From: Symbiodinium natans
Taxonomy: Eukaryota > Sar > Dinophyceae > Suessiales > Symbiodiniaceae
Length of the DNA: 64,000 nt
Assembly: GCA_905221605.1 (NCBI GenBank)
Contig: CAJNDS010000602.1
Location: forward strand, 705,001-769,000
Reading direction: 5' to 3'
Positions 21,224 to 30,465 of the stretch are shown here, piece by piece. Positions within the stretch are counted from its first letter, which is position 1; the number at the start of each line of letters is the position of its first letter. The notes below the pieces were generated by a model, which was given only the letters and a program-made list of their open reading frames with translations, made no database searches and was not told the origin of the DNA. Position numbers and translations under genes: made by a program.

Positions 21224-21613
21224 GTATCTTGTGTTTACTCAAGGATGTTTTTATTTTACTTCAACTGAGCTGTCACTTTGCTTGCGTATCAGCCATCGGC
21301 CCAAAGTGAGAGACTCATGTCTGGACACGTGACATGCTTCGCATGCGTGAGCAATTTTTGTGATCCCACCCTCCCGCCCTTGGATTGTCTCTGGGGCTGG
21401 TGTGCTCTTTTGTTTTCCCTCGGGATTCGAGCCAGTTGCAGGAGGCTTTTGCTCGCATGGAGATGAAATCTCCCACACTTTCGATAATGGCATGTCTTGT
21501 GCCATTTGTCACTTCCAATGTGGTGTCCCACTTTTTCGAGCGCCTGAATCTTGCGCCCAAGAACTCTGGCACGTCGGCAAGCCGTGGTGCTACTCTGTAT
21601 AGCCCTCCTTGGG
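21224..21613 (+). repeat. A2 (21224-21364) plus spacer before B2
   Basis: A2 is a 141-bp copy of A1. It is followed by 249 bp found only between A2 and B2 (also in element 2, 35921-36167), with no clear gene. Canonical PAT/Ngaro ends have A2 directly next to B2, so this spacer is a variation. Confidence 0.75.
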
Positions 21614-21878
21614 GGGGAATGTCTTTTGGTTCGCATGGATCGGTAATGTGTTCATGCTGCATGCTCACCTTTGATGCTTCGACCGCCACATCCAAAAAGT
21701 GAAGGAGTGTTTCGTCCGATGGTCCTTTGTGCAGTGGAGTGCATAGATCCGATTCGCGTGAGATATCTTCTGCATTCATCTTGATGTTGTAGATGTTCAG
21801 ATTTGGCGAATGCGGGTGTGCGTTGTGAAAGATTTCCTTTGCTGTACTTTGGGCGATGGCTGATAGTAAAATATAAAC
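21614..21878 (+). repeat. B2, right terminus of element 1
   Basis: 265 bp ending at the element boundary ...AAAATATAAAC; flanking DNA resumes with TGAACGG. Shared element-1-specific bases (CGTCCGATGG, CTTGATGTTG) tie it to B1 rather than to the repeats of element 2. Confidence 0.85.
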
Positions 21879-21882
21879 TGAA

Positions 21883-22010
21883 CGGTTCATGTGTTTACTC
21901 ATGTCTGTTTACTGTTGTGAAAGAACACCGTACTTTGTTGCCTTTGGTTCAAGCCACACACCAAATCATGCAGCTTGCATTGCATCGCTTGGTAGCTTCG
22001 CTTTTTTCGA
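21883..22010 (+). repeat. Repeat Y, right copy
   Basis: A 128-bp copy of 3653-3780 immediately right of element 1. No ATG precedes it, so the small ORF of the left copy is not reproduced. From 22011 to 22328 I see no gene. Confidence 0.8.
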
Positions 22011-22328
22011 TCCCACCCACCACTCCCATTCTGAAGGCACATTCCTTCAGTTTGGGACGGGTCTCGGGACCTTCGTACAGCTGGAGCTTGCTCATCTTGC
22101 ACCCGTGTCACAGTAGTGCTCGTTTTCTGCTTTGGGACATGTTCCATACTCGCGTTGCTTTCCTTTAGAGCTGTCAGCCTGGTCAATCCGGAGGGGCTCC
22201 CGTCTTTTGAACGGCCGGAGCTGGCCTCGTTTCACGAGAATCCACAAGATTGTTTTTCTTGCTTCGGTCAAGGTCTGTTCAGCTTTGTACCTGTGTTACA
22301 TCGTGGTGATGCGCTTTGTTTCTCTGTT

Positions 22329-22512
22329 TTGGTGGTAAGCTCAGTTTCTCAGCTTTGGCGCAATTCGTCTGCTTTGCTTTGTGCTTCGAACTCTGAGCTG
22401 CGTTTCCGGCAAAGTCAAAAGGAAAGGAGTGAGAGCTGGTGCTAGGTGCTCACTTGGCCTGGAGTTTCGTAGGGCTTGATAGTGGCTTTGGTAGTGTGGC
22501 TTGAACTAGCAG
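22329..22512 (+). repeat. Repeat Z, right copy
   Basis: A copy of 12473-12656. Here ...ACTAGCAG runs on into TGAACAGG, so this may represent the uninterrupted form of the site at the left edge of element 1. The pyrimidine-poor CTAGCAG could also be a splice acceptor. Confidence 0.7.
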
Positions 22513-22652
22513 TGAACAGGCGTGATCAGCTGAATGCAGCGCTCTCACAGGCTGCGAGCTCATCTTCTGCGCAGCAAGATAATCAACCGCATTCACAGCA
22601 TCCCAGCTCTTCGTCTCATGACAACTCTTGGGAGTTTCTTGATCCACAGTAG
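22513..22652 (+). pseudogene. Coding-looking Gln/Ser-rich fragment
   Basis: The frame reading GTG-AAC-AGG at 22512 gives about 46 residues (VNRRDQLNAALSQAASSSS, then Gln/His/Ser-rich, ending NSWEFLDPQ) to a TAG at 22650-22652. It has no ATG and may be a terminal exon or an ORF remnant whose 5' part was replaced by repeat Z. I recognise no domain. The ubiquitin-like ORF follows 220 bp downstream on the same strand. Confidence 0.3.
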
Positions 22653-22873
22653 GCCGACCCCATCGATTTTTATTCAAGTCTGCTTGACAGGCGAAGGACA
22701 GTGCAAAAGGTGTTTGCTTGCGTGCGTCTGTGTTCTGCGATCATTCTCTGTCAGCGAGCAGTGACGCCTGCGCCAGCTCCCCAGCTGTTTTGTCATGTGC
22801 TGCGTTTAAGGCTCAAGAACGTCCGAAGCTAACTGTTGTTTGTCTTTGAGGAGCTTCAAATAGCAACGGGCGC

Positions 22874-23200
22874 TTGGCCTCTGGGATGAAACGAGATGCT
22901 GAAACAGCGGGTGTTGATGAGAACACCAACCGAGAATCGAGGGTCCAGTGGCTGGCGGTGATGGTCACCAATGTTCCGATTGTGGATGTTGTGCTTGGTA
23001 GAATGGCCACTACAGGAACAGTCGACGACATCATGTTTGCGGTTGCTGATGATGTGTGGCATCGCACTGGGCATGATTTACGTACTTCCAGTTTTTGCCT
23101 GGAGTTGCAGGGCCGACATGTGCCCTTTAGCGCGAACTTCAGCGACTTGCCGTTGCAACCCGGTACTTGCATGCACTTCAGTCTTCGACTCACCCACTGA
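22874..23200 (+). CDS. Small ubiquitin-like fold protein
   Basis: 108 residues (possible starts are the first codon of the frame at 22874 or the ATG at 22886). The C-terminal half has the pattern of a ubiquitin fold: a helix-like segment TVDDIMFAVADDVWHR, then CLELQGRHVPF, then FSDLPLQPGTCMHFSLRLT. This matches the ubiquitin order L-x-F-x-GK-x-L ... tLsdy-x-iq-x-gstlhlvLRL. It has no diglycine end, so conjugation is unlikely; it could be a domain-sized adaptor or part of a larger broken protein. It is not near other host genes and is followed after 60 bp by repeat X, so it may be a retroposed gene or cargo of a repeat. The assignment is by pattern only. Confidence 0.45.
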   Translation: MASGMKRDAETAGVDENTNRESRVQWLAVMVTNVPIVDVVLGRMATTGTVDDIMFAVADDVWHRTGHDLRTSSFCLELQGRHVPFSANFSDLPLQPGTCMHFSLRLTH

Positions 23201-23263
23201 CAGGACGCTTACTTAGGCGGAACCTCTGAGTGTAGCAAGGAAATCCTGTTTCACATGCCTGTA

Positions 23264-23418
23264 GGGGCCTTTCGTGTTTTGCACCCAATGAGACAGAAGA
23301 CCCGCGCATCAGACAGGCGATTGGTTCTGTGTCCTTCCTCGGCTGGATTGAATGTGTAGTATTGAGTGATAGAAAGGATGGAGAATATAGTCATGGTGTG
23401 AATTTGAGAACAAAATAA
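23264..23418 (+). repeat. Repeat X, right copy
   Basis: A copy of 3084-3255 with short deletions (about 6 bp in CCAGTGCCAGTGAG and about 10 bp after CCTTCCTCGG). It again ends GAGAACAAAATAA. Confidence 0.7.
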
Positions 23419-23419
23419 A

Positions 23420-23909
23420 GTACAGTATTTCCAGCTCCTTCGGAATCTGCCAGGGCAGAGGCCCGGGGCGAAGGACTGGTTTGACTCTTACCCCCCAGCG
23501 GCAACTTATGCCCATGAGGTCAAGACACGTTTTTGCCATTCCTGGTCTAAAATGTATGACCTCCCATACCCGGCCTGGGTGTAATTGGGCCTCGCAGCTT
23601 GCCGCTTTCCCTGCTAGGTTTCAAGGACAAGAGGCTGACCCGGAAGCCTTCCAGGAGATAACCGATACCTTGGTTCGTGGGCTTCGGGAATACCTTGCTG
23701 CTCGCCGGGTTTCGGCACGTGTCGAGGGAGTTCCTTTGGCAACGATTCGGGATAACGTCAGACAGTGGGAGGGGATACTACGGACGGAGTGCGAGAAGGG
23801 AGGAATAACTGGCGTATCTCTTACCCTGCTGGGCAGAGAAAGAAATTGGCTTTCTCTTGTGAACTATGCGATAAGGGGGAGGGGTTACGTGCTGTGGCTA
23901 CGCTTGTGA
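23420..23909 (+). pseudogene. Hypothetical protein fragment in two frames
   Basis: The frame from 23420 reads coding-like for about 54 codons (YFQLLRNLPGQRPGAKDWFD, then KTRFCHSWSKMYDLPYPAW) to a TAA near 23582. A second frame (open from 23481) then carries ADPEAFQEITDTLVRGLREY, IRDNVRQWEGILRTECEKG and LLGRERNWLSLVNYAIRG to a stop at 23909. The two probably form one protein broken by a frameshift near 23580. I recognise no domain. The segment begins at the end of repeat X, so it is likely part of the same repeat family or an inserted exon. Confidence 0.35.
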
Positions 23910-24380
23910 TTGGCTGCGGAATGGATTGCAGTTGATCTGGTTGACAACTTTGCAAGGAGGATATCCATGACTTTGCGTGGAACGGAGGCCGATCTTTCTC
24001 TCTATTGGTGAGCATTGGCTGCATTTTGCTTTGGTGGCCAAACTCGATCACAATGTGCGACCATTGCAATGTTGGTTTTGCCTTTGTCTGATGATCACAT
24101 CATCGACTGCGGGCATCGCTTGTATCCTGCATTGCTGCCGCTTTACACGCGTTGCATTTGCTGGTGCAACTATGTGCTCACCGTAGAGTGCTGAGAACGC
24201 CGTTTCACCTTGGTAGCTTTGGTTGTGTTGGTGGTTTGGTTGGTCTTTGTTCTGTTGGTCTCTTTGATTGATGCTTGGTCTTATGTCCCACCTCTTACAA
24301 GCAATAGGCTTGACTCGCTTACTGTGCCGCTGATGTGGTAAAGAAGCTCGTTGCCAAAAAACGCGCCCTGGCACCCCGTC

Positions 24381-24683
24381 ATGTACTCATGTCCTGCCAT
24401 GGTTTCGCTGCTAGATTCATTGCGAGATGATGTAAGAGCCGAATTAGCACGCTCGGCCTCGTCTTTCGCACAAAACTGCTTGCCTGGAACATGCGCAGCG
24501 CTGGCCAATCTTGGCTGCGTGGAAATGGTTGGTGCCCATCTGCCCATGAGCACGGAAGCAGTGGACTACGACGAGGAGCTCCATGGGAGCAGCGCAGGAC
24601 ACAGCAGGTCAGAGCTTGAGCATGAGCTTGCTTACTCCCGCATGCTCTGGGGCGTGCGCTGCAGGGGAGAAATTCTGACCTGA
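24381..24683 (+). CDS. Hypothetical small acidic protein
   Basis: An ATG at 24381 opens a 100-residue frame. Contents include a helical start (MVSLLDSLRDDVRAELARSA), a Cys-containing middle (FAQNCLPGTCAALANLGCVE) and an acidic tail (STEAVDYDEELHGSS). The composition is coding-like and differs from the flanks. No family is recognised. It lies 20 bp after the recurring T/G-rich tail, motif and A-run (24200-24361), the same arrangement that precedes the RNase H remnant at 2426, so it may be a retroelement-derived fragment. Confidence 0.35.
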   Translation: MYSCPAMVSLLDSLRDDVRAELARSASSFAQNCLPGTCAALANLGCVEMVGAHLPMSTEAVDYDEELHGSSAGHSRSELEHELAYSRMLWGVRCRGEILT

Positions 24684-25812
24684 AGCTTTCAAGCATGTTA
24701 CAGCACTGCAGGTCATGCTCTTGGGGTTATGCGCTTGCTGATCTTGGGCCTGCGCTGCGTGCGCAGCGGGTCAACGTTTGGGCGTCCGCGGCGTCTGCTG
24801 TTTGAGCGGTAGAAAGTGGTGATGTCGGGGCCGCGGAGCTTGTCCCACCAACCCCCGATATCCGATACTGTGCTCGTTCGCTGGCTCCCTCTGCGTCTGG
24901 GTGCCCCTGCGCCAGCTTCGCTGGCTGCCGCCTGACGAAAACACGGTGCTGAGGCGAGGGGTGAATGTCCAGTCAGACTAGCTGATGCACCGCTTCTGGA
25001 TGGGGTGATGGCTGCTGGCGTCCCCGTGCGAAGAGGCCTATCGTGGTGCACTCAACATGACGTGTCAGTGTGTACAGGTGTTGCCAGCCTCCCTGTCTAG
25101 GTGCACTCAATGTGGTGGAACACAGCTTTTGGGTGAGCCAGCGGTTTCCCCATGTCCCTGGCGCCGCCGCGCCTCTCCGCTGTCCGCTTGCAATGCGTGT
25201 GGGATCGCCAGTTGGTTACGGCCGCGTTTGGCAGATGGTATCGAGCGCAGTTCATGCATTTATGGCCACATGCCGACCATTGCTTCTAGATGAGGCATCC
25301 ACTTCGGAGGAGGTGAAAGTCGTCTTGCGGCAAGACGACAGGCAATCTGGGACAGAGGCTCCCGCCGTGTCCGACTGCCGTGACCCAGCGGGCTGCTGCG
25401 AAAATGTCCACCTTGCTTGTGCTCGTCTGCATTCTTCGAGGCCGCAAGCGATGCATGTCACGAGGGACATGACACAACCTCATTCGACCGGTGAGAAGCC
25501 ATGAGCGCAGCCAAACTTGCCTATGTGTGAGGGGGTGGGAGCTTTTTCCAGGGTAGGACCATGCACATTGCGCCCTCCCGACTTCCTCGTTCAGTACCAC
25601 CGGGCAAGCTCCGGAGCCCTCTCAACAAGGCAACAGTAGCCAGTAGCCGCGGTCATTTTGGAACTTCGACCAGCGATGGCTGGGATCCACGCTCGCCACC
25701 GTGGCTCGCATGGGTGTTGATGGTCTGTTGTTGTTTTGTGTTTCTTGGCTTATCCTTTAAGCTTCTGCTGGAGGGGTAGCCTTTTGTTGGGCTTGTTGTG
25801 GCCCTGGTCGAT
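24684..25812. other. No gene recognised
   Basis: Short frames are open in several phases but none is distinctive. Around 25725-25790 there is another T/G-rich tract like those at 2120 and 24200. A short Cys-containing frame at 25057-25293 (C-x-x-C pairs) is not convincing. Confidence 0.4.
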
Positions 25813-26092
25813 GCTCAACACTCAACACTCAACACTCAACACTAAATTTCCTTAAATTACGCCATATTCGGCATTTTACAATTTTTTTCGTACCTTAAAT
25901 TCCTGAAATTCCTAAATTAAGCCTCTTTACATTCCTTAACTCCTTAAATTCCTTAAATTCCTTAAATTCCTAAATTTTAAAGAATTTAAGGAATTTAAGG
26001 AATTTGAAGACTTACAAAAACTAATTATTGCTTAAATTCCTTAAATTCTTTAAACTCCTAAATTAAGCCTTAATTCAGGAATTTAAGGAATT
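25813..26092. repeat. (CAACACT)n and AT-rich inverted repeats of CCTTAAATT
   Basis: Four copies of CTCAACA sit at 25813-25842. The following AT-rich stretch contains many copies of TTCCTTAAA. At about 25934-26010 a run of TTCCTTAAA units is followed by their reverse complement (GAATTTAAGG repeated), which could form a long hairpin. Confidence 0.75.
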
Positions 26093-26508
26093 CACATGTA
26101 CATGTACATGTACATGTACATGTAAATATACGTGTATCTGCAAATGTAAATGTACATGTAAATGTAGATGTAAACGCAAATGTAAAACATGAAAATGAAA
26201 ATGAAACTGTAACTGTAAACGTACATGTGTATGTGTATGTATATGTATATGTATATGTGTATGTATATGTATATGTACATGTTTCTGTATATGTGTGTGT
26301 ATATGTATATGTATATGTATGTGTATATGTATATGTATATACATATGTATATGTGTATGCATATGTATATGTATGTGTCTGTGTATATGTATATGTATTT
26401 CTGGAGAAAAACGCAGGCCCCATGGCAGGCCCTTCTGTATATGCATAATATGTATATGTATATATGTATGTATACGTATGTGTATGTGTATGTGTATGTG
26501 TAGATGTG

Positions 26509-26561
<53 letters not shown>

Positions 26562-26640
26562 GTATGTATACGGAAACGTATATGTATATGTAAATTGCAT
26601 ATGTATACATATATATATATATATATACATAGGTTTTTAA
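26093..26640. repeat. (TATGTA)n / (ACATGT)n microsatellite
   Basis: About 540 bp of hexanucleotide-type repeat, interrupted at about 26398-26440 by a unique GC-rich stretch (GGAGAAAAACGCAGGCCCCA). The long Tyr/Ile/Met/Cys/Val-only frames on both strands are by-products of the repeat. Confidence 0.9.
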
Positions 26641-26914
26641 GATATCTACAGTATGAGCCTGGTACCTTTTGGGATTATGCGTCCTAAACAATGACGAATG
26701 AGTCCTGTGCTATGTTCATAACGCAGTATAATTCGTTCAGAAGTTCAAGAGAGTCTCAAAACCAATTATGTGTCAGAATACCGTCCCATGCGTGTTAGGC
26801 CAATGTTTTGTTGTGTATTCGCATGTGGCGTGAACTACATAATTCTCTGATCCCGACGCTTTTAGGGTTCATCGTGTATTGAGCTTCTGTAATGCACTTC
26901 TAATCAATATTATG

Positions 26915-27047
26915 AATATGAATATGAATATGAATATTAATAAAAATATAAGTAGAAATAGGAATAGAAATATAAATATGAATACAAAAATAAAGAATCA
27001 ACATAAATATAAAGATAAATCTCAAAAAAAATACAAATATAAGGTCA
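26915..27047. repeat. (ATATGA)n / (AAATAT)n microsatellite next to a C-run
   Basis: Imperfect hexanucleotide repeats lead into a C-run (27048-27059) and the motif CAATGGACCCACCGCGGG (27059-27076). The reverse complement of that motif is at 39228-39245. Between 26641 and 26914 I see no gene. Confidence 0.8.
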
Positions 27048-27152
27048 CCCCCCCCCCCCAATGGACCCACCGCGGGCCTTGATCTTTGCAAAAGTACCGC
27101 AAATACCGATAAAACCTATGCTGTCTGGTGATTTTCCGGTGACCGGATTTTT

Positions 27153-27292
27153 GTATCTTGTGTTTGCTCAAGGATGTTTTTTTTTGAATTCAACTGAGCC
27201 TGTCACTTTGCTTGCGTATCAGCCATCGGCCCAAAGTGAGAGACTCATGTCTGGACATGACATACTTCGCATGCGTAAGCAATTTTGTGATG
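27153..27292 (+). repeat. A1 of element 2
   Basis: Matches A2 of element 2 (35792-35920) and A1/A2 of element 1 with several substitutions and small indels. It starts GTATCTTGTGTTTGCTC. Confidence 0.75.
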
Positions 27293-27440
27293 TCACCAAG
27301 TTGCATGTGGCACAATTCCTTTGGGTCATGTGGTTCTCCCTTCTTCCGATCACTTTGAGGTTGGAGGGGGTAGATTGCAGTTCCTCGCTCATCGCGGGAA
27401 GAGCCTAGAGACCCGACAGGGGGCGCATGGGCAGCGTGCC

Positions 27441-29120
27441 TGAGAAGAGGCGCCCGTGCATGCGGCAGGGCTGGTTTGCTCAAGAAATGATGTGACCGCA
27501 ATGAATGCAGCAAAAGATGCAACAGCAGACCTTGCAAAAGTTGCACACGTTGTGTCAAAGCGGCAAAATGCTCAGAGAAGATGCCGCTGCGGAAGCGATC
27601 GCAGGGTCCTTCAGGTTTTGTCACCCAGAAGGACGTTCACTCTGAGACACCCAGAGAGTTTGGAGGACAGGTTGCTGAGCGGGGTGTCTGAAACCACTTT
27701 ACTGCTATCTTCAAGGTTTCAAGGGCTTTTTGCATGCGCTACACACCTTGATCGAGCCTTGGACTCCTCTCTTCGTCAAGTGGACATTGCAGATGCACTC
27801 TTAACAATGCACAACATGGGCACTCATGTGCTTATGGCCTCAAGTCCTTGCGTTGGGCCCAGAAGACGTTGCTTTTGTCCCTCCCGGATTTGCACCAGGG
27901 GCTCATGCGCTCCGTGTCCTACAGGGTTGAGAGTGATAGGAAGGAGGCATTCCCTCTGCCCCTTTTGTCTTGGCTGCCTTAGAAAGGCAATTGCTGCTGG
28001 ATATGGGCTCTCCTGCTCGCCGCCTTTTCATTGGGGCAGTTTTGACTTCTTGTTGGAGCAGCCTTCGCCTCAGCGATTCTCAGCACGTTTCATGGAGCTC
28101 CATACAGGCAGGTTCTTGGTGCACACGAGACACATCTTATCGCACCAAAGTCAGCAGGCGGGGGGACCGCTTTGGTCTCCTGAACGAGGGTTTTTATAGT
28201 GCCGGCCGGAGTTTTGCGTGCACTTGGGTCGCACGCTACCTTCGCCTCCTGGGTGAGGAGTGAGACGCTTTAGAGGCGAGTTTTGGCTCTGTCACTCCAG
28301 ATTGTCTCTTCTTCTCGTCTGCGGCAGGCGAGTTTCAGCCTCTCACGCATGGCGAGGTCCTCAACCAATTGCGTGGTCTTTTGATTTCCCATTGGTTTGA
28401 GTACTGAGGAGGCCGGCACCTTTACAGTTCACTCGATGAAGGTTTGCCTTCTTTCCGTCATGGCGCAACGTGTTTCCGAGTCTCCCGCCGGGAGGCTCAG
28501 GGGCATCATAAATCCTCCTCTCACATGCCAAGCTTTGCAGTCGCGTGGCCAGCTTTGGCAGCCCAAAAGTCCTTAATGCGCAGCATCTCTCAGGGGTGGT
28601 GGCCGTCCACCCCTCTGGTCGCGGCGGTCGTCATCCGGTTCCGCAGCGTGCCATTGCACACCTTTCCGTGGAAATCCAGCCAATAGCACCTCACCCCCGC
28701 TTTCCAGTTCTGGACGTCTCCTTGCACCCTGTTTCTGAGCCTGGTCCGTCTGCATCACACGACCGTGCTGGGCCTTCTTCACCCATGGCAGCTGCTGATG
28801 TCTCTTCAGACTCCTCTTCATCGTCCGAGACGATTGCCCACGCTGCTGATGCGTTTCCACAAGGCAGTGCACGCCAGGCATCCTCCGCAGATGCTGACGA
28901 GTGTGAGGAACATGTCCTCGTATCCCCCAAGGGCGTGTGGCATGTGGGCTTTCCCCACAGTGGCCCGGATGGTTCCAGCTTCGTGCGTGCAGGCAAAGCT
29001 GTTCTTTTGCGTCCTAAGTGCGGCGCTTTGGCTCGCTCCTACTCGGTTCAGGACAAGGAACCGCCTCCGGATGCCCGTCTGTGCATGCATGCTGCATGCA
29101 GGAAATTTCTGTCCGAGTGA
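27441..29120 (+). pseudogene. Element 2 ORF1/YR region, inverted and multiply frameshifted
   Basis: About 27443-27580 is the reverse complement of element 1 13079-13234, with about 20 bp lost at its middle, so ORF1 and the YR start are inverted. Most of the disordered YR N-terminus is deleted; homology resumes at ATGCCGCTGCGG (27580). Several 1-bp losses break the frame (for example CTTATGG for CTTAATGG and CGTGTTTCC for CGTGGTTTCC). Unlike element 1 it keeps the box-I arginine (SLRLSDSQ at 28061-28084). The 3' end is longer: the frame to 29120 ends in a Cys/His segment (LRPKCGALARSY, then RLCMHAACRKFLSE), probably the original C-terminus. A functional recombinase cannot be made from this copy. 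Confidence 0.7.
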
Positions 29121-29834
29121 TTCGTGGCTCCTGCAGTCAAAAAAGGGGGGGGCGAGAGGGCTCCTTTTGTGCAGTCTCAGTTTGTCCGCATGCTAGGCCA
29201 CAACTGAGCAACTTCTGGCCCGCAGTGGTGCGGCTCGAATCGACAGCTCTGGTGGGGCTCCGTGCTTCGCAACGTGCTTCAAGGACAGGTCTCTCGGCTT
29301 GGTTCCGCCCCCCCAGTGACATCGCACCATTTGGTGCTTCGGCCCCGCACGTGTGTGCAGTGGCTTCTTGGCCACGGCCTGTCAGATTCGCACGTGTGTG
29401 CCAAACTCTGAAAGGTTTGCACGGTGGCTTCTGTTGCAGCGTTCTTAACAGGTTTCTCCAGGCTTCAGGTTTCGGGATCATCTCGGGCCTGGCATGAAAA
29501 GTCTTTGCCTTCAGTCTCTTGCTGCACATGGTACATAAGGTGTTTGTCTGGCCATTTCTGTGAGGCGACATAATGACCATCCCGTTCAATACACGCTCGG
29601 TTTATCACGTGATAGTACGTGGGTTGTCCAAACAAACTTAGTCTCACGGGCGTGAGGTTCAGGTGTTTGCATCTGGAATGCAAAGTGATGCCAGCGAGAT
29701 TCTCCTTGCTGCTCTCGAGCGTGTGCTCTCCTGTGGGGTTGGTCCCCTTTCGCACGTGTGTGGCATTTCGCGTTTGCGCACAGATGAGTTCATTTGTGTG
29801 TCTTTTCTTTGCTTGGCCAGGAATCATGGCTTCG

Positions 29835-30465
29835 TATCATGTACTTGTTCATGTATGTTTTATAAACTATGTTCGTGCGTCATTTTGGCTCTAGAGTGGT
29901 GCTTGCTAGCGAGAAAGTCAAGTTTCCTCACCCACCCACCCCAATTTTTGGGGTTCTCTGTCTCACGGGCACTGGCCAGAAGAACAATCAAGACCCCGTT
30001 ACAAGAAAGTGGGCTCTCGGGGCGGGCCGTAGCACAGCACCTGTATTGCAGGTAGTCTCACTTGTATGCATCTCTTTTGGAGCAAGCCCATCTGGGCTTC
30101 TGGGTTCACACTTGCACAGTCATGTTTCTTGTATGGGCGGCTGAAAAAGCTGTCTGGTGTCATTTTTCTCCGTACAGGCCATATCTTGCTTTGCAGTATG
30201 CTGCGAATGACCGGGGCGAAACTGTGTTAACCTTAGTGTTTTTCACCTACCTTTTCTCGTGTTGTCAAAGTGTTGCTTCGGTCTCTCATGGGTGGGGTAA
30301 CTTGGTCCCACCCATCAACCTGTTGTGTGCATCGTTAGCTGTTTCCTCGAGTGGATGTTGGTGAGGATTTCCGGCACTCCAGAGAAAACAAAGCGTGGAG
30401 CGAAGCTCGTAGCCTTTTGAAGCCTCCGGCTATACCGCTAGCAAGCACAACTAGTTTATAGAACG
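29835..30465. mobile_element. 631-bp insertion in the Gag start of element 2, MITE-like
   Basis: Element 1 reads ATG-GCT-TCG-GCG-GAT; element 2 reads ATGGCTTCG, then 631 extra bp, then GCGGATG. The insertion has imperfect inverted ends: GTGCTTGCTAGCG (29899-29911) against CGCTAGCAAGCAC (30436-30448), with TTTATAAACTA and TAGTTTATA further out. No coding frame of note is inside. It looks like a non-autonomous DNA transposon or foldback element. Any target duplication is at most about 2 bp. Confidence 0.6.

Larger units (their letters stand above)
12657..21878 (+). mobile_element. Element 1: tyrosine-recombinase retroelement with 2OG oxygenase and C5-MTase domains
   Basis: A complete 9,222-bp element. 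The left end is GTATCTTGTG and the right end is ATATAAAC, both defined by repeat boundaries shared with element 2 and by the internal B1|A2 junction (AAAC|GTAT at 21223/21224). Contents in order are A1, ORF1, YR, a 620-bp spacer, Gag-like ORF, in-frame TGA, Pol (oxygenase-like, methyltransferase-like, RT, RNase H), then B1-A2-spacer-B2. A YR instead of a DDE integrase or endonuclease, split direct repeats and no evident target-site duplication place it in the DIRS/PAT/Ngaro group. A1 equals A2 and B1 equals B2 as read, so the insertion is recent. YR and Gag carry frameshifting deletions. Confidence 0.85.

Noticed and set aside
12657-21878. Assignment to LTR retrotransposons or retroviruses
   Set aside because: There is no integrase with DDE or zinc-finger motifs, no protease and no pair of terminal LTRs; the YR ORF and A1 / B1-A2-B2 ends point to YR elements. 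No envelope-like ORF was found.
25813-26010. CRISPR-like repeat array in the AT-rich repeats
   Set aside because: Repeats are contiguous or overlapping with no spacers of constant length, and the genome is eukaryotic.
26070-26691. Frames of 123-199 codons on both strands made of Tyr, Ile, Met, His, Thr, Val and Cys
   Set aside because: They lie entirely in the (TATGTA)n microsatellite; a 6-bp repeat leaves all frames open without coding for anything.
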